From Malus domestica (Eukaryota > Streptophyta > Magnoliopsida > Rosales > Rosaceae), in NCBI RefSeq assembly GCF_042453785.1, contig NC_091677.1, positions 29,017,501-29,081,500 of the forward strand: a DNA stretch of 64,000 bases, read 5' to 3'. The notes under the pieces are model-generated. The model searched no databases. It worked only from the letters and a program-made list of their open reading frames with translations, and was not told the DNA's origin. Below are positions 21,703-31,840 of the stretch, piece by piece (position 1 is the first letter of the stretch; each line of letters begins with the position of its first letter). The translations under genes and the position numbers were made by a program.

Positions 21703-21883
21703 GGATCCTCTACCAGGCTCATGTTGGCCGCACAACCCGATCACTTGATCGGGTTCCATCCATGAAGACATCAGAAAATCAGCTGAAGATCCAATTGCAT
21801 CCAGAATGAGAATTGATTGTAATGCGTTGGCTTAGAATCTTTTGTAAATTTTATTAATTTGTCGAAATGAAATATATATTATC

Positions 21884-23119
21884 TCAGCAACTCATGTCTT
21901 TCCATCTTCTTGAATGATTGATAAATATACACTGCACATTGATATCCCGAAGCTTGCTATACCTTGCATCCTCTTCGATATAACAATCTCTGACATCCCA
22001 CAACGTAGGACAATATTTCTTTAAGAATTTAACAGTAATGGGATGTTTATGCCTGTTTCCCTCAAGGTCCGCCAAGTAGTATCCCCCTCTATCCAAAACG
22101 CGACTAATAATGAAATGACCTTCCCATGTCGGGCTCCATTTTCCAAAGCCCCTGAGCTGAGCTCATAGAGGGAGGACTGTCTTCCATACTAAATCCCCCT
22201 CCTTGAAAGATTTCATCTTCACCTTTTTGTTATAAGCTTGGGCAACGGCTCGCTTTCCTCCTTGAATTTGGTTCAAAGCTTCAATTCGGGCGGCATCCAA
22301 GTCTTCAATTCCTTGACACATGGCTTCGACATACTCTTCACTATGCAATCCAAATTGATTTTCAATTCTTAAAGAACTTACGTTGATTTCCATGGGGAGC
22401 ACTGCATCTTGGCCGAAAGTTAAAGCATAAGGAGTTGTCCCTGTTCCTGCTCTCTTAGAAGTTTTGTATGCCCACAAAGTGTTCCCCAGATTTTCATGCC
22501 ATTTTTCTGGGCTATCAATCACCATCCTCTTGATGATGTTGACCAGGATCTTGTTGCTGGCTTCTGCCTGGCCATTTGATTGCGGGTAGTACGGACTGGA
22601 CTGGATCATCTTTATTTTGTACTTACTTGCAAATTCCTCAACTTATTTTGAAATAAAAGATGGTCCACGATCCGTCACAATAGTTTCGGGCACCCCATAT
22701 CTGTGCAGAATCTTGGTCTCGATAAAATTCTTGACTGTGGCTGAGTTTATGGATTTTACTGCTAATGCTTCTACCCACTTGGTGAAGTAATCCGTTGCTA
22801 CAATTATGAAGGTATGCCCTTTACTAGAAGCTGGATATATTTGCCCGATGAAGTCCATTGCCCATCCTCTGAAGGGCCAAGGCTTGACCACCGGATTTAA
22901 AGGTACCGAGGGCACATGCTAGAGAGGTATGTGCCTTTGACATTCTTCACAACCTCAGGCATAAGACTTGCAATCTTTTTCCATGTCGGGCCAGAAATAA
23001 CCATACCTCCTAAGCAACCATCGCATCTTCGTTCCAGCTTGATATGCTCCACATACTCCTTCATGTACTTCGGCCATTACCCTCATGGATTCTTCTTGGC
23101 CCAAGCATTTCAACAGTAA
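21884..23119 (-). pseudogene. Tat integrase (zinc-binding, DDE core, C-terminal), broken by stops
   Basis: One frame on the minus strand. The N-terminal zinc domain reads EVHEGVCGAYQAG... CEECQRH; the second His of HHCC is Tyr here. Core: WAMDFIGQI (Asp), IVTDRGPSF (Asp) and SNGQAEASN (Glu) with usual spacing. The C-terminal part has VKMKSFKEGDLVWK, then FGKWSPTWEG and a tail ending in a natural stop at 21884. Internal stops: TGA after CKSYA (near 22955), TAG after HIPL (near 22921), TAA after FISK (near 22643) and TGA after VLPL (near 22165). Loss of the zinc His plus four stops makes it inactive. Confidence 0.9.
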
Positions 23120-23791
23120 CCCATCTGGAGTTTTTCTTAGCAAGTTCTTCGCCCATAAGACATACCTGGTTGCTTGCTGTCTATCCTTCTTGCTTGTAGG
23201 CGAAGAATGATCCTTCAAATGATGAATGATAGGTGACCTCCAATCTTCTATCTCGGCCTCTAGCACCATTATATCCAGACTGAATCCCCTTTCTAAGATG
23301 GAAGGAAGGTTTCTTCTTTGGATTTCGACATCTACCCCATATTTTCTCTCATGTATAGGCACCCCAGAGGCTAGTTGTGCCATCTCGTTGGCCGCTAAGT
23401 TGGATCCCCTGGGAACATGATTGATCGATATCTCAGAATCCCAGAAACTCAATAATTGCGCAGCTGCCAAGTAATACCCCGCCATGGTGATATGTCTGCA
23501 CTTGAACTCCCCGTTTAACTGGTTTATTACCAACTCTGAATCCCCAAAGACCTCTACCTCTACTACCCCCAGATCCATCAAGATTTCCAGACCAATAATT
23601 AAGGCCTCATACTCCGCCCGATTATTAGTATTTCCTTGGTAGTCCAGGAGAAATGAATAATAATGATAAACTCCCTGAGGGTTTACAATTACAATTCCCG
23701 CTCATGAAGCCTTCTGAGTATGGGATCCATCAAAATACAACTTCCAAGGAGTGATCCAGAGACCAGCTACTTTGCTTATCTCTTGCTGGAC
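23120..23791 (-). pseudogene. Tat archaeal-type RNase H (second RNase H), two stops
   Basis: In frame after the RT-RNase H ORF: YFDGS (catalytic Asp), NRAEYEALIIGLEI (Glu) and GDSELVINQLNGE (Asp), then a tether region toward integrase. Stops: TAG directly after GKED (23792) and TGA after KAS (about 23703). The frame is otherwise clean. This domain defines the Tat clade and replaces function lost from the first RNase H. Confidence 0.85.
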
Positions 23792-25702
23792 CTAATCTTC
23801 TTTGCCCGAAATATCTTTTCTTGGTGGGATCCATATGCTAGTAACCTCCAGGCTTCCTGGGATATTGATTACCTCACTTTGAGATTCTTGGTGCTCAGCC
23901 AGGAAGTCAGCAATTGCTTGGCCTTTGACTGCCCTTTGGGGTACGTACTGAAAACTGAATTCTGATAATGCTAGAATCCATTTCCCAATCCTTCCTGTGA
24001 GCATTGGCTTTGACAACATGTACTTTATCACGTCTGTCTTGGCGATGATGTGCACGTGACAAGGTAACATGTAATGCCTTAATTTACTAGCAGTGAAATA
24101 TAAAGCCAAGCATAATCTCTCTACCGGGGAATACCTTGTCTCTACCTCGGTCAGAATACTACTGAGGTAGTACACTACCTGCTCCTTCCCGCCTTCATTA
24201 TTTTGGGCTAGCAAACTCCCGATTGACTTTTCAAATGTAGAAATATACAGCTTCAAGGGTTTTCCCCTTTGAGGTGGCACCAACACTGGTGGAGAAGTTA
24301 AATAAGCCTTGATGCTGTCAAAGGCCTGTTGGTGCGGTGGTCCCCATTCAAAGTTCTCTTTATCTTTCAATCTTAGTAAAGGAATCAGCGGCTGGATTTT
24401 GCCTGCTAAATTAGCAATGAATCTCCTCAAGAAGTTAATTTTGCCCAGTAACCTCTGGAGTTGCACCTTGTTGGTGGGTGAAGGTGACTCCATTATTGCC
24501 CGAGATTTGTTCTTATCCACTTCTACACCTCTTTGATGCACCAGGAATCCCAAGAAGTTGCCCGCTCTTACTTCAAACGCACACTTCTTTGGATTCATTT
24601 TCAATTTGTGGATCCTCATCCTTGCTAATGTCTGTCTGAGATCTTCCAAATGCTGTTCTTCTGTCTTGGACTTCACCACTATGTCATCGATGTATACCTC
24701 CATGCTTTGGCCAATCAGATCGTGAAAGATGGCATTCATTGCCCTCTGGTAAGTTGCACCAGCGTTCTTGAGCCCGAATGGCATGACCAGATATTCATAT
24801 GCCCCTACATGACCGGGACACCTAAAAGCTGTTTTATGTATATCTTCTGGAGCCATCTTTATCTGATTATACCCGACATTCCCATCCATAAAAGATAGGA
24901 CTTTATGTTTTGCTACTGCATCTATGGATAAATCGGCCATGGGCATGGGATACTCATCCTTTGGTGTAGCGCCATTAATATTTCTGTAATCCACACAACA
25001 TCGTACCACTTTTGTTACAGCTTTTAAAACGGGTACAATATTGGCCAACCACTCCACATATTTGGCTGGTCTGATAAAGCCAGCCTTCACTAGCCTTTCA
25101 ATCTCTTCTTTGACCTTTTCTTCTATCTTCTTTGACATCCTCCGTGGTGCTTGCTTGATAGGTTTATATCCCTCCTTGATGGGCATTCTATGTTCCACCA
25201 AGGTTGGATCTAACCCTGGCATCTCGGTATAATGCCAAGCAAAACAGTCTTTGAATTCTTGCAAAAGACAAACAGTCCTTGCCCGATCATCAACCCCCAA
25301 TAAACCACTGATCTGTATTGGTCTCGGATCCTCCTCTGTTCCTAAATTAATAACTTCCAGAGGATCCTGGACTTCTGGTGATGGCTTATCCGGTTCTGTA
25401 CATAAAAATTTGACCAGCTCCGGGCTCTCGGGCAAGTCGTCTGGCCCGTCTAGATCATATATGCATTCGGCCATTTGAATGGCCCTATCCAGTTCTTCTC
25501 TGCAAGATTCCTCCTTGCTTTCATGCTGGCTGGTTGAAGTTCCCACCTGCCATTCCTGCTCTTCCCTGTCCAAGAGCTCCCTTTCTTGCCTTCTTCCCTT
25601 CCCATACACCAACAGTCTTTTAATCAGGGATCTGACTGCCATTACCTGATCTCTCTTCTTTTGTTCAGTCATTGATGGTGTAGGGGATTTGGGAGGATAC
25701 AA
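23792..25702 (-). CDS. Tat reverse transcriptase plus first RNase H ORF (636 codons)
   Basis: The longest open frame in the element. RT landmarks in order: CVDYRNIN, FMDGNVGYNQI, MPFGLKNAGATYQ, the catalytic YIDDIVVKS, LKMNPKKCAFEV and NFLGFLVHQRG. The RNase H part starts at FEWGPPHQQAF and ends near IADFLAEH; where active enzymes have an Asp in the first strand it reads KLYISTFE, so it looks degenerate, as expected in Tat elements. Reported from codon TTG; there is no in-frame ATG at the very start because protease lies in a different frame. It could yield RT only from a fused or frameshifted transcript. Confidence 0.9.
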   Translation of the reverse strand: MYPPKSPTPSMTEQKKRDQVMAVRSLIKRLLVYGKGRRQERELLDREEQEWQVGTSTSQHESKEESCREELDRAIQMAECIYDLDGPDDLPESPELVKFLCTEPDKPSPEVQDPLEVINLGTEEDPRPIQISGLLGVDDRARTVCLLQEFKDCFAWHYTEMPGLDPTLVEHRMPIKEGYKPIKQAPRRMSKKIEEKVKEEIERLVKAGFIRPAKYVEWLANIVPVLKAVTKVVRCCVDYRNINGATPKDEYPMPMADLSIDAVAKHKVLSFMDGNVGYNQIKMAPEDIHKTAFRCPGHVGAYEYLVMPFGLKNAGATYQRAMNAIFHDLIGQSMEVYIDDIVVKSKTEEQHLEDLRQTLARMRIHKLKMNPKKCAFEVRAGNFLGFLVHQRGVEVDKNKSRAIMESPSPTNKVQLQRLLGKINFLRRFIANLAGKIQPLIPLLRLKDKENFEWGPPHQQAFDSIKAYLTSPPVLVPPQRGKPLKLYISTFEKSIGSLLAQNNEGGKEQVVYYLSSILTEVETRYSPVERLCLALYFTASKLRHYMLPCHVHIIAKTDVIKYMLSKPMLTGRIGKWILALSEFSFQYVPQRAVKGQAIADFLAEHQESQSEVINIPGSLEVTSIWIPPRKDISGKED

Positions 25703-25752
25703 GGTCTATCCCACTCCTCTCTAGTAAGGAGCATTCCTTGTTCCAAAAGCTT

Positions 25753-26265
25753 TTAGGTCGTCACCTTGGTAGGGCGGCCGTTCTTGTCAGCTCCTGAACA
25801 CTTCAAGATTCCTACATTGGGGTTGTAGAAACTTGCTTCCGCAACATTGGCTGTGGGGAGAAATGGCCGTGATTCGGCCTCTACCATCTCCCAAAAGCTT
25901 GGTCTTTCTATGCCCGCTTCATGATAAACAGCCACTTGTTGATGAAGAGCAGAGGGTATGGCCAAACTTTGGTGGATCCAATCTCTTCCGAGTAAGGCCC
26001 CATAAGTGGAAGTGCAGTACACCACAAAGAATGCCAGCATGATCTGTTTAGATCCCAAATCCACTTCTAGAGGCAATATCCCATGAGTCTTGGTGATAGC
26101 GCCTGAGAAGCTAGAGACCGTGAGGTCTGTGGGAATAAGATCCTCCGTACCTCTTCCCATTTTCTTCATCTGCTTGGCTGGTAACACATTAACAGCTGCT
26201 CATCCATCAATTAGAATTCTTTTGAAGGGCACACCTTCTAAGTGAGTTGTAACATATATGGGTTT
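25753..26265 (-). pseudogene. Tat aspartic protease region
   Basis: The sequence ILIDG-stop-AAVNVLP (around 26200) is the active-site segment where family members read D-G-G-A-x-N; the TGA replaces the second Gly codon (GGA to TGA). Downstream come FSGAITKTHGILPLEVDLGSK and YGALLGRDWIHQ, the typical flap and C-terminal GRDW motif. It shares the frame of gag and is one frame off RT, so a frame switch is needed between 25753 and 25702. Confidence 0.8.
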
Positions 26266-27234
26266 CAGATGATTGGCCAACAAGCTGTTCGGGTGGCTAA
26301 ACATCATTTCGTCTGTGTAAATCCTTAGAGGACCACCTTTAGATGCTTCTGAAGATTCAGCCTTGCCCGAGTTTTCTTCTTCAACTACCTCTACATTGAC
26401 ATGTGCCATCATTGGCTCAGTTGTCAAGTAATCACCCTCCATAGTAGCGGGTTGATCAGGTCTGGCACCAAACGTGGCGGACAACACATATGTCATGTTG
26501 ATATGGAAATTACTAGGCTCGGGCAAATCTTCTTTATTGCCCCCAATCTGGTCCATAAATTCATCCAACCAGGCCATCGCATCAGCTGAAAGTAATGGCT
26601 CTGGTGCCCCCTCATGTTGTTGTTGATTCAAGCCCGCATACAGTGTTTGTTTTGGAACTTCACCAAAAGGATCCACCAATGGCAGAGAAGGTGGTCTCCT
26701 TTCAGATGAAATAGTTCCAACGCAAATAGGCTCTGGCTTCCACCCAGGGGTTGGTACCATGATTAGATCTTCTTGAGCTCTCCTCAAGATCCTATACTTC
26801 CCAGGGTGTTGGCTCTGCGGCACGTGATTCCCCTCGCCTTCTGTCTTGCTGTTGGCCTTTTCCACCTTTTTCTTACTTCTCCAACGGAGCTGACTACTTC
26901 CCCCAGATGCTGTTTTCTCCAACTTTTGATTTTTAGAGGCTTCGGATGTTGTGGGGGTCTTCAGGGAATTCATGTAGGCTTTGTGCTGCCTTTGAACTCT
27001 TCTGACCATGGAGGCTCCCATTTGTTTGGTAGGCTGTCCGTTCTTTCCGACAATGTACCATTTTCGCCCGAGGTGGGCAGGTTTTTCTTCTCTGACAGGA
27101 TTTGTTATCCCATCCATCTTCTTGATTTCCCTTCCCATCTGGCCATATTGAGGATGATCTGTACCTCTTCGTGTCTTGGCCTCCATATCTTCTGCTTCTT
27201 TAGAAACTTCATGGTTTCGAAATACTTCTGACAA
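26200..27234 (-). pseudogene. Tat gag-protease linker region
   Basis: A 344-codon frame with KWYIVGKNGQPTKQMG, RRVQRQHKAYMNS and EAMAWLDEFM-like text, ending at the protease active site. I see no zinc knuckle (CCHC) and no retrotransposon capsid signature. It is in frame with the upstream leader ORF, separated by a TGA where SVFQ(R)LGG is expected. Confidence 0.6.
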
Positions 27235-27261
27235 AGCTTTGGGTTGGGAATCACCTCCTAG

Positions 27262-27939
27262 TCATTGAAAAACGCTTCGGGAAATGTCCTTTTTTGTAGC
27301 CTGCTTGATCTTTTCATGGGCTCTCCTCCTTTCATCTTTTTCCTTCCTCATGATCAGTTCATGATCAATGAGGATTCCAGCCGGGGGAATTTCGAGCTCA
27401 CACTCGCATTGGCACTTACTACACATAACCATCCCCTTGATTATGGCTGCTTTTAGATATTCGGGCGATTTAACCACCCTTTCAGTAAATTTTTCAGCCA
27501 ATCTTTCTTCCTCTGGTTCCCTTGTGATTCTTTCTTTTCCCTTTTCAACGCATGCTATATTGATCCTATTTACAGGGACTTTTGAAAAGGGAACTGCAGG
27601 TTTGTTTACCACCAACTCTTCGGACAGGCTGGTTTTAAGTCTCTTTCCCTCGGGAGGAACCAGGTCTGTTTCTTTTCTGGAGCCTGTGGAAGCTTTCTCC
27701 AATCTTTGTAACATTTGTAGTAACGTGGTTTGCAAATCTTCTGGCATTTTGACATATATCTTCTGATCCAATGTAAATCCCACCGGGCGTGCCAAAACTA
27801 TGTTCGCGTCAGGAATTTCCATCGGGGATGTTTCCTGGCCGACGAGCACACATCTCCCCTGGAGGTTGGCGCCGGTTGAGGGCTGCTGTCGGGCTTCTGC
27901 TTCACTGTCGGGCTTTGTCGGGCAAGTCTCGTCGGGCAA
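27262..27939 (-). pseudogene. Tat gag-like leader ORF starting inside the 5' LTR
   Basis: The ATG at 27939 lies in the 5' LTR (27801-29457). The frame reads through the LTR end and primer site, then encodes a Glu/Lys-rich protein ending CSKCQCECELEIPPAG... KKDISRSVFQ. That C-terminal part resembles the end of Tat gag. The capsid part seems missing or unrecognisable. The frame ends at a TGA consistent with CGA to TGA. A start inside an LTR is unusual and may be chance. Confidence 0.5.
27778..27800 (-). promoter_or_regulatory. Primer binding site of the Tat element
   Basis: Immediately inside the 5' LTR the minus strand reads TAGTTT, then TGGCACGCCCGGTGGGA. The TGG start matches the complement of a tRNA CCA end. 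I cannot assign the tRNA without a search. Confidence 0.65.
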
Positions 27940-29457
27940 GACTCTTCGGGCAAGGCTGAAAGAGAAAGACAGAGTTAACTTTGAGATGTGCTTTTGTGGG
28001 GCCTTAGGTGTAGGCCTTGAGGCTCACAATCAAGGTTAACTTTTAGGTGCTCAGGCGTGCCACTGCCATCTTCAGCATGACAGATGTGAAATGGATGTCG
28101 AGTTTTAGTTGTATATATGTATGTATCCAAGAAACCGTGTTAGTTATAACAGGTGCCTTTGTGGGGCCTTAGGTGTAGGCCTTGAGGCTTCCCATTAATA
28201 ACTAAACCAGTGCTCGAACACATCATATTTGTTCTCGTGATTGCAGGAGTTTTCTAACTATTATACTTCTAATTACCCGAGTCCAAGAAGTAGAATGAAC
28301 CCAAATAGGTGCCTTTGTGAGGCCTTAGGTGTAGGCCTTGAGGCTTCCCATCAGAGTTCATTCTTATATTCAAACTCTCTAGATCGCATAACGGAATGAA
28401 TCCAAATGGATGCCTTTGTGGGGCCTTAGGTGTAGGCCTTAAGGCTTTACATCAGAATCCATTCCATGCTCAAGCGTTCTATGGTAATCATAATATAATA
28501 GAAATAAAACTAGAGGGTAGGTCGATTACTTGCGCCCCAAGTAACTTCGGACTTCTCGTTTATTAAGGACTGTCGTGGATGGGTTAAGTCCACATAAGGT
28601 TCTTTTTTATGCCTTGAGGCCAAGGACTTTTAACTGATCAGATTTACATGCCCGAGGGCTTAGGACTTGGATCTGGTTTGAACACTGAAGATATATTCAA
28701 ATCGGATTCAAGTACTGAGAAAGCCTTTTAATAGTCATATTGCTAGAAATAACTTGCATATAACTGGAAGTATACAACATATTGTTAGGCTTAATGAATG
28801 CAAAGACAAAAACAAAGCAAAGAAGGTCGGGCAAGGTTAAACCTTATCAGGTAAGGCTGCTCGTCTTGTAGGTTCCTATCTTTGTAGTTTTGTCAAGGAT
28901 CTGAAAGCTTAGAGGGATAGAGAGAGAGATTACAAAAGATGAATCGATACTACAACAAGGTTGAACAGGGTAGCAGAGCTATTACAAAGGGTTGAAGGGA
29001 GGGTTATCCCGCGAGGGATGAAGGCTTGTCCCGAGAGGGATGAAGGCTGACTACAGCTTTGTTTTGAAGGCAAATCTGGCTTTGAGCAGAGTTTGTGCTT
29101 GCATTTGTTTGTTTGATTGAGTGTCCTTATTCCTGGTTTCTCTTTCTTCTTATATAGACAACTCGGCTTGGCCTTCTGTAGCAGCAGCCTTGCCCGAATG
29201 CGGTTTGAGGGTGATGACTCATCAGCTTTTTTTTACATGTACTGCCATCATAAAGTGCTTTATGGGCTGTGTAGCTGATCAGTCTATACCACTTGGCCCT
29301 TAGGTAGGTAAGCAAGTGGTCATCATGAGCTGCACCAAGTCAGAAAAGGCCATTTCTGCCTTCTGGGCTTTGATTGGGCTTCGGCTGTCTTCCCTTTCGG
29401 GTCTCCTTTTGGGCCAGCTCCTTCCTTGAGCCCAAAGTTCAAGTTTTGATCCAAACA
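27801..29457 (-). repeat. 5' LTR of the Tat element (1,657 bp)
   Basis: Contains four copies (about 27988, 28151, 28307, 28409) of the repeat beginning [AG]GTGCCTTTGTGGGGCC, whose GGCCT...AGGCC core can form a hairpin. It also has a TATATAGACA-type TATA region near 29152 on the plus strand. It encodes nothing credible; plus-strand frames are shadows. Confidence 0.95.
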
Positions 29458-29462
29458 GAATT

Positions 29463-31789
29463 AATATTTTTATGGTTTTGGAGTGCCACATCATCAACAT
29501 TCCAATTCAAATAACGAGAGAGTTAGAGAAGTCCTATTCAAGAAAGGATTTGAGCATTTAGTCAAGAGAAAAAGAAGGAAAACGGGGAGAGACTTTGGAG
29601 ACTAGGTTTTGAGCGTGATTGGTAGTCTAAGGAGAAGAGAAGTCACTGCCGTCAACCATATTTCCATCCATCTTCGTCATTGGGATGCTTTCAAGATTTT
29701 TAATTATGTTTTCGTATTCTATGAGTCACTAAACAATGGAACCAATACAAATTGCATAAAATAATATAAGATTATATGTAATTCATCATTGTTTATAATT
29801 TTTATCTGTGTAAACAAGAAGATATAGACATCTACTAATCAAGTTAATACTCAAATAGCAAAATCACCTGGCGTGAATGATCCTCACATTGGTCTCCATG
29901 TCGGGCTAATACCAGTTGTAAGCTATTGATAGGATTTTTGGTACATGCAAAAGTAGCGATAAAAACACTTAAAATACTTGTAAGAGTACAAGGTAATTGT
30001 AGTCTAGTCGGCTCTAGCAAGGTCGTTCACCACTGGGATTGAATGAATAATTTATACAAAACCAAATATTAATTAATTATTTGAAAACAAAATTTGGAAA
30101 AGGACGATTTTATGACCTAAAATATTAAAAACAAATTTAATTAAAAACAATTAAATAAATTAGGAAAGTAAAAAAAACAAAAGAAAATAGTTTTGAAAAT
30201 CAATTTGAGCACTAGGTTCCGCCGTTATCTTAACAATCCTACATAGTTTTTCCAATTACTTATGGCTTACACATGCATATTATGAAGGTTAGGTTTTCCT
30301 AATATATGCCCTACTTGGAACCTCCAATATAGAACAAATATCTAACATGCAACCCGTCTGTGGTATCCAAATCGAATGTGAACATGCGAGACTTATTAAG
30401 TTTTGTAAAAACTTTTTGAAAAACCATATAACCCTTAAAACGTATCGTGCATCCTAAGAAGTTACACATATAAACCACAAGAAGCCTTAGTCAATTTCAT
30501 GGACAGCCCTTCTCCAAAATTGCATCAAATTATTTTTCTAAATATCCTAATGGTGGTCAATCATCAAGACAATTGGATAGTTTAAATTGGTGATTAACAA
30601 ATCAAACCTGCATGCATAATATCACAAGCAAATTGAAAAGAAACTATATATTCTTGCCAAGGCTCGTGGCCTCGCCCTAGCAAACGAAATTAGTTACGAA
30701 CAATCATAAAACAAAATATTATTAAAACATAGATAGAAAACACCTTGAAAATAAACTTCAATTCTCCAAAGTAGTGTGTTCCTTAAAGTAATGCGTTTCT
30801 CTCTCCTAATTGCTAAATAGCCTTATTTATACTACTACAAAATAAAATCCTACCTAGGAAAGGTCTTCTAAAAACTAGGAAACATAATAGAATAATATAA
30901 CTAGGAAATAAAAGGTTTCATATTTAAACTGAAATTCGACTGCAGGGAAAATCCATCTTTTGACCAACCATATTTAAACTAGTAGTACTGCTTAAACTAT
31001 CAGCACCATATGTACTATTTTCCTTATTGCTTATGTAGTCATCAGTATCTGTACTACTTTCTTCATTATAATTGTTTTATTTTCATCAATTCTAGGAAGA
31101 AACCCAAGATCTATAGTTATGGAGTCGATCCCATCCTCAACTAGAGGAACGTTTTCCAAATAGTACGGAGTAGTTTCATCATTATGTTGTACTTGTGCCA
31201 TATTGGGAATGTCTGATGAAGAGTTCTCTTGGTATGTCACATCATCATCACTACTATCACCCTCGGAGTCATCGTTTCGGAATATCCAACCCATTTGTTC
31301 TTGTGTGGATCCAGTCATGTTTGTAACTTGATTCCGCGAGCTTCCCATAGAAGGGGCCAACTGTTGGAGCGAAATTTCCTACATGAAGAAATGCTTCCAC
31401 GGATCGGTTAACTGTAATCCTCACGTTTGCCAAATCCTTCGTAAAAGGCGTCCATGAATGGTCTTTCTCTGAAGCTTCGTTTAGGTGGGGGGTACCTGCA
31501 AGAGATACTCTAACACTCAAGTCAATCAATTGAATTTATGTTCTCTAGTCAAGGGTTTTGATTGCGTACCTTATTCTTTTACTCATCTCCCTGTTTATAG
31601 GACTATGACGCTTGGAGAACAAGTACCACGACATGTCCCTCACTCCCTCTTCCTTAGTGGTTTTCTGTAGTGGAGGTAGTTATCTAGCTACCTCATTCTT
31701 CCTTTTTCTGAGCTCTTCGTGCAACGTCTAACATATTTTCCTCCCCATGCATGAGTGAGGAGTGAGTAAGGAATCAACATGTTTTTTGG
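29463..31789. other. Unclassified non-coding, retroelement-like tract
   Basis: 29463-29940 is ordinary flank of the Tat insertion. 29940-31020 (tgataggatttttggtac... gcaaggtcgttcaccactggg... aattacttatggcttac) reads like non-coding retrotransposon internal sequence, but I cannot name the family. 31031-31360 minus is a 109-codon acidic frame (MAPSMGSSRNQVTN... EGDSSDDD), overlapped by an 86-codon frame. I do not recognise either, and both lie next to no gene. Confidence 0.4.
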
Positions 31790-31840
31790 GAATGAGGTTT
31801 AGTAAATTTCGAGGGCGAAATTTCTTTAAGTAGGGTAGAT
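31790..31840 (+). mobile_element. 3' internal end and polypurine tract of a gypsy element
   Basis: The text aaatttcgagggcgaaattt followed by ctttaagtagggtagat just before TGTGAGATCCC is the classical end of chromovirus-type pol and polypurine tract. Upstream coding sequence of this element is missing. Confidence 0.6.

Larger units (their letters stand above)
19889..29457 (-). mobile_element. Complete Tat-lineage Ty3/gypsy LTR retrotransposon, TSD GAATT
   Basis: 9,569 bp on the minus strand. Termini: both LTRs begin TGTTCGCGTCAGG and end TCCAAACA on the plus strand. The 5-bp duplication GAATT is exact at 19884-19888 and 29458-29462. Order on the minus strand: 5' LTR (27801-29457), primer site, gag-like leader, protease, RT-RNase H, a second (archaeal-type) RNase H, integrase (DDE), antisense ORF, polypurine tract, 3' LTR (19889-21228). 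The second RNase H between RNase H and integrase is the diagnostic Tat feature. The pol part stays in one frame with several stops; gag-protease is in another. It cannot make a full polyprotein, but the LTRs are nearly identical, so insertion was recent. Confidence 0.95.

Noticed and set aside
18005..31000. A complete CACTA element starting at 18005 and spanning the Tat insertion
   Set aside because: No reversed CACTA terminus was found to the right, and no TNP-like coding sequence lies between.
31031..31529. 109- and 86-codon minus frames as a gene
   Set aside because: Overlapping frames, acidic and low complexity, no recognised domain, surrounded by retroelement debris.
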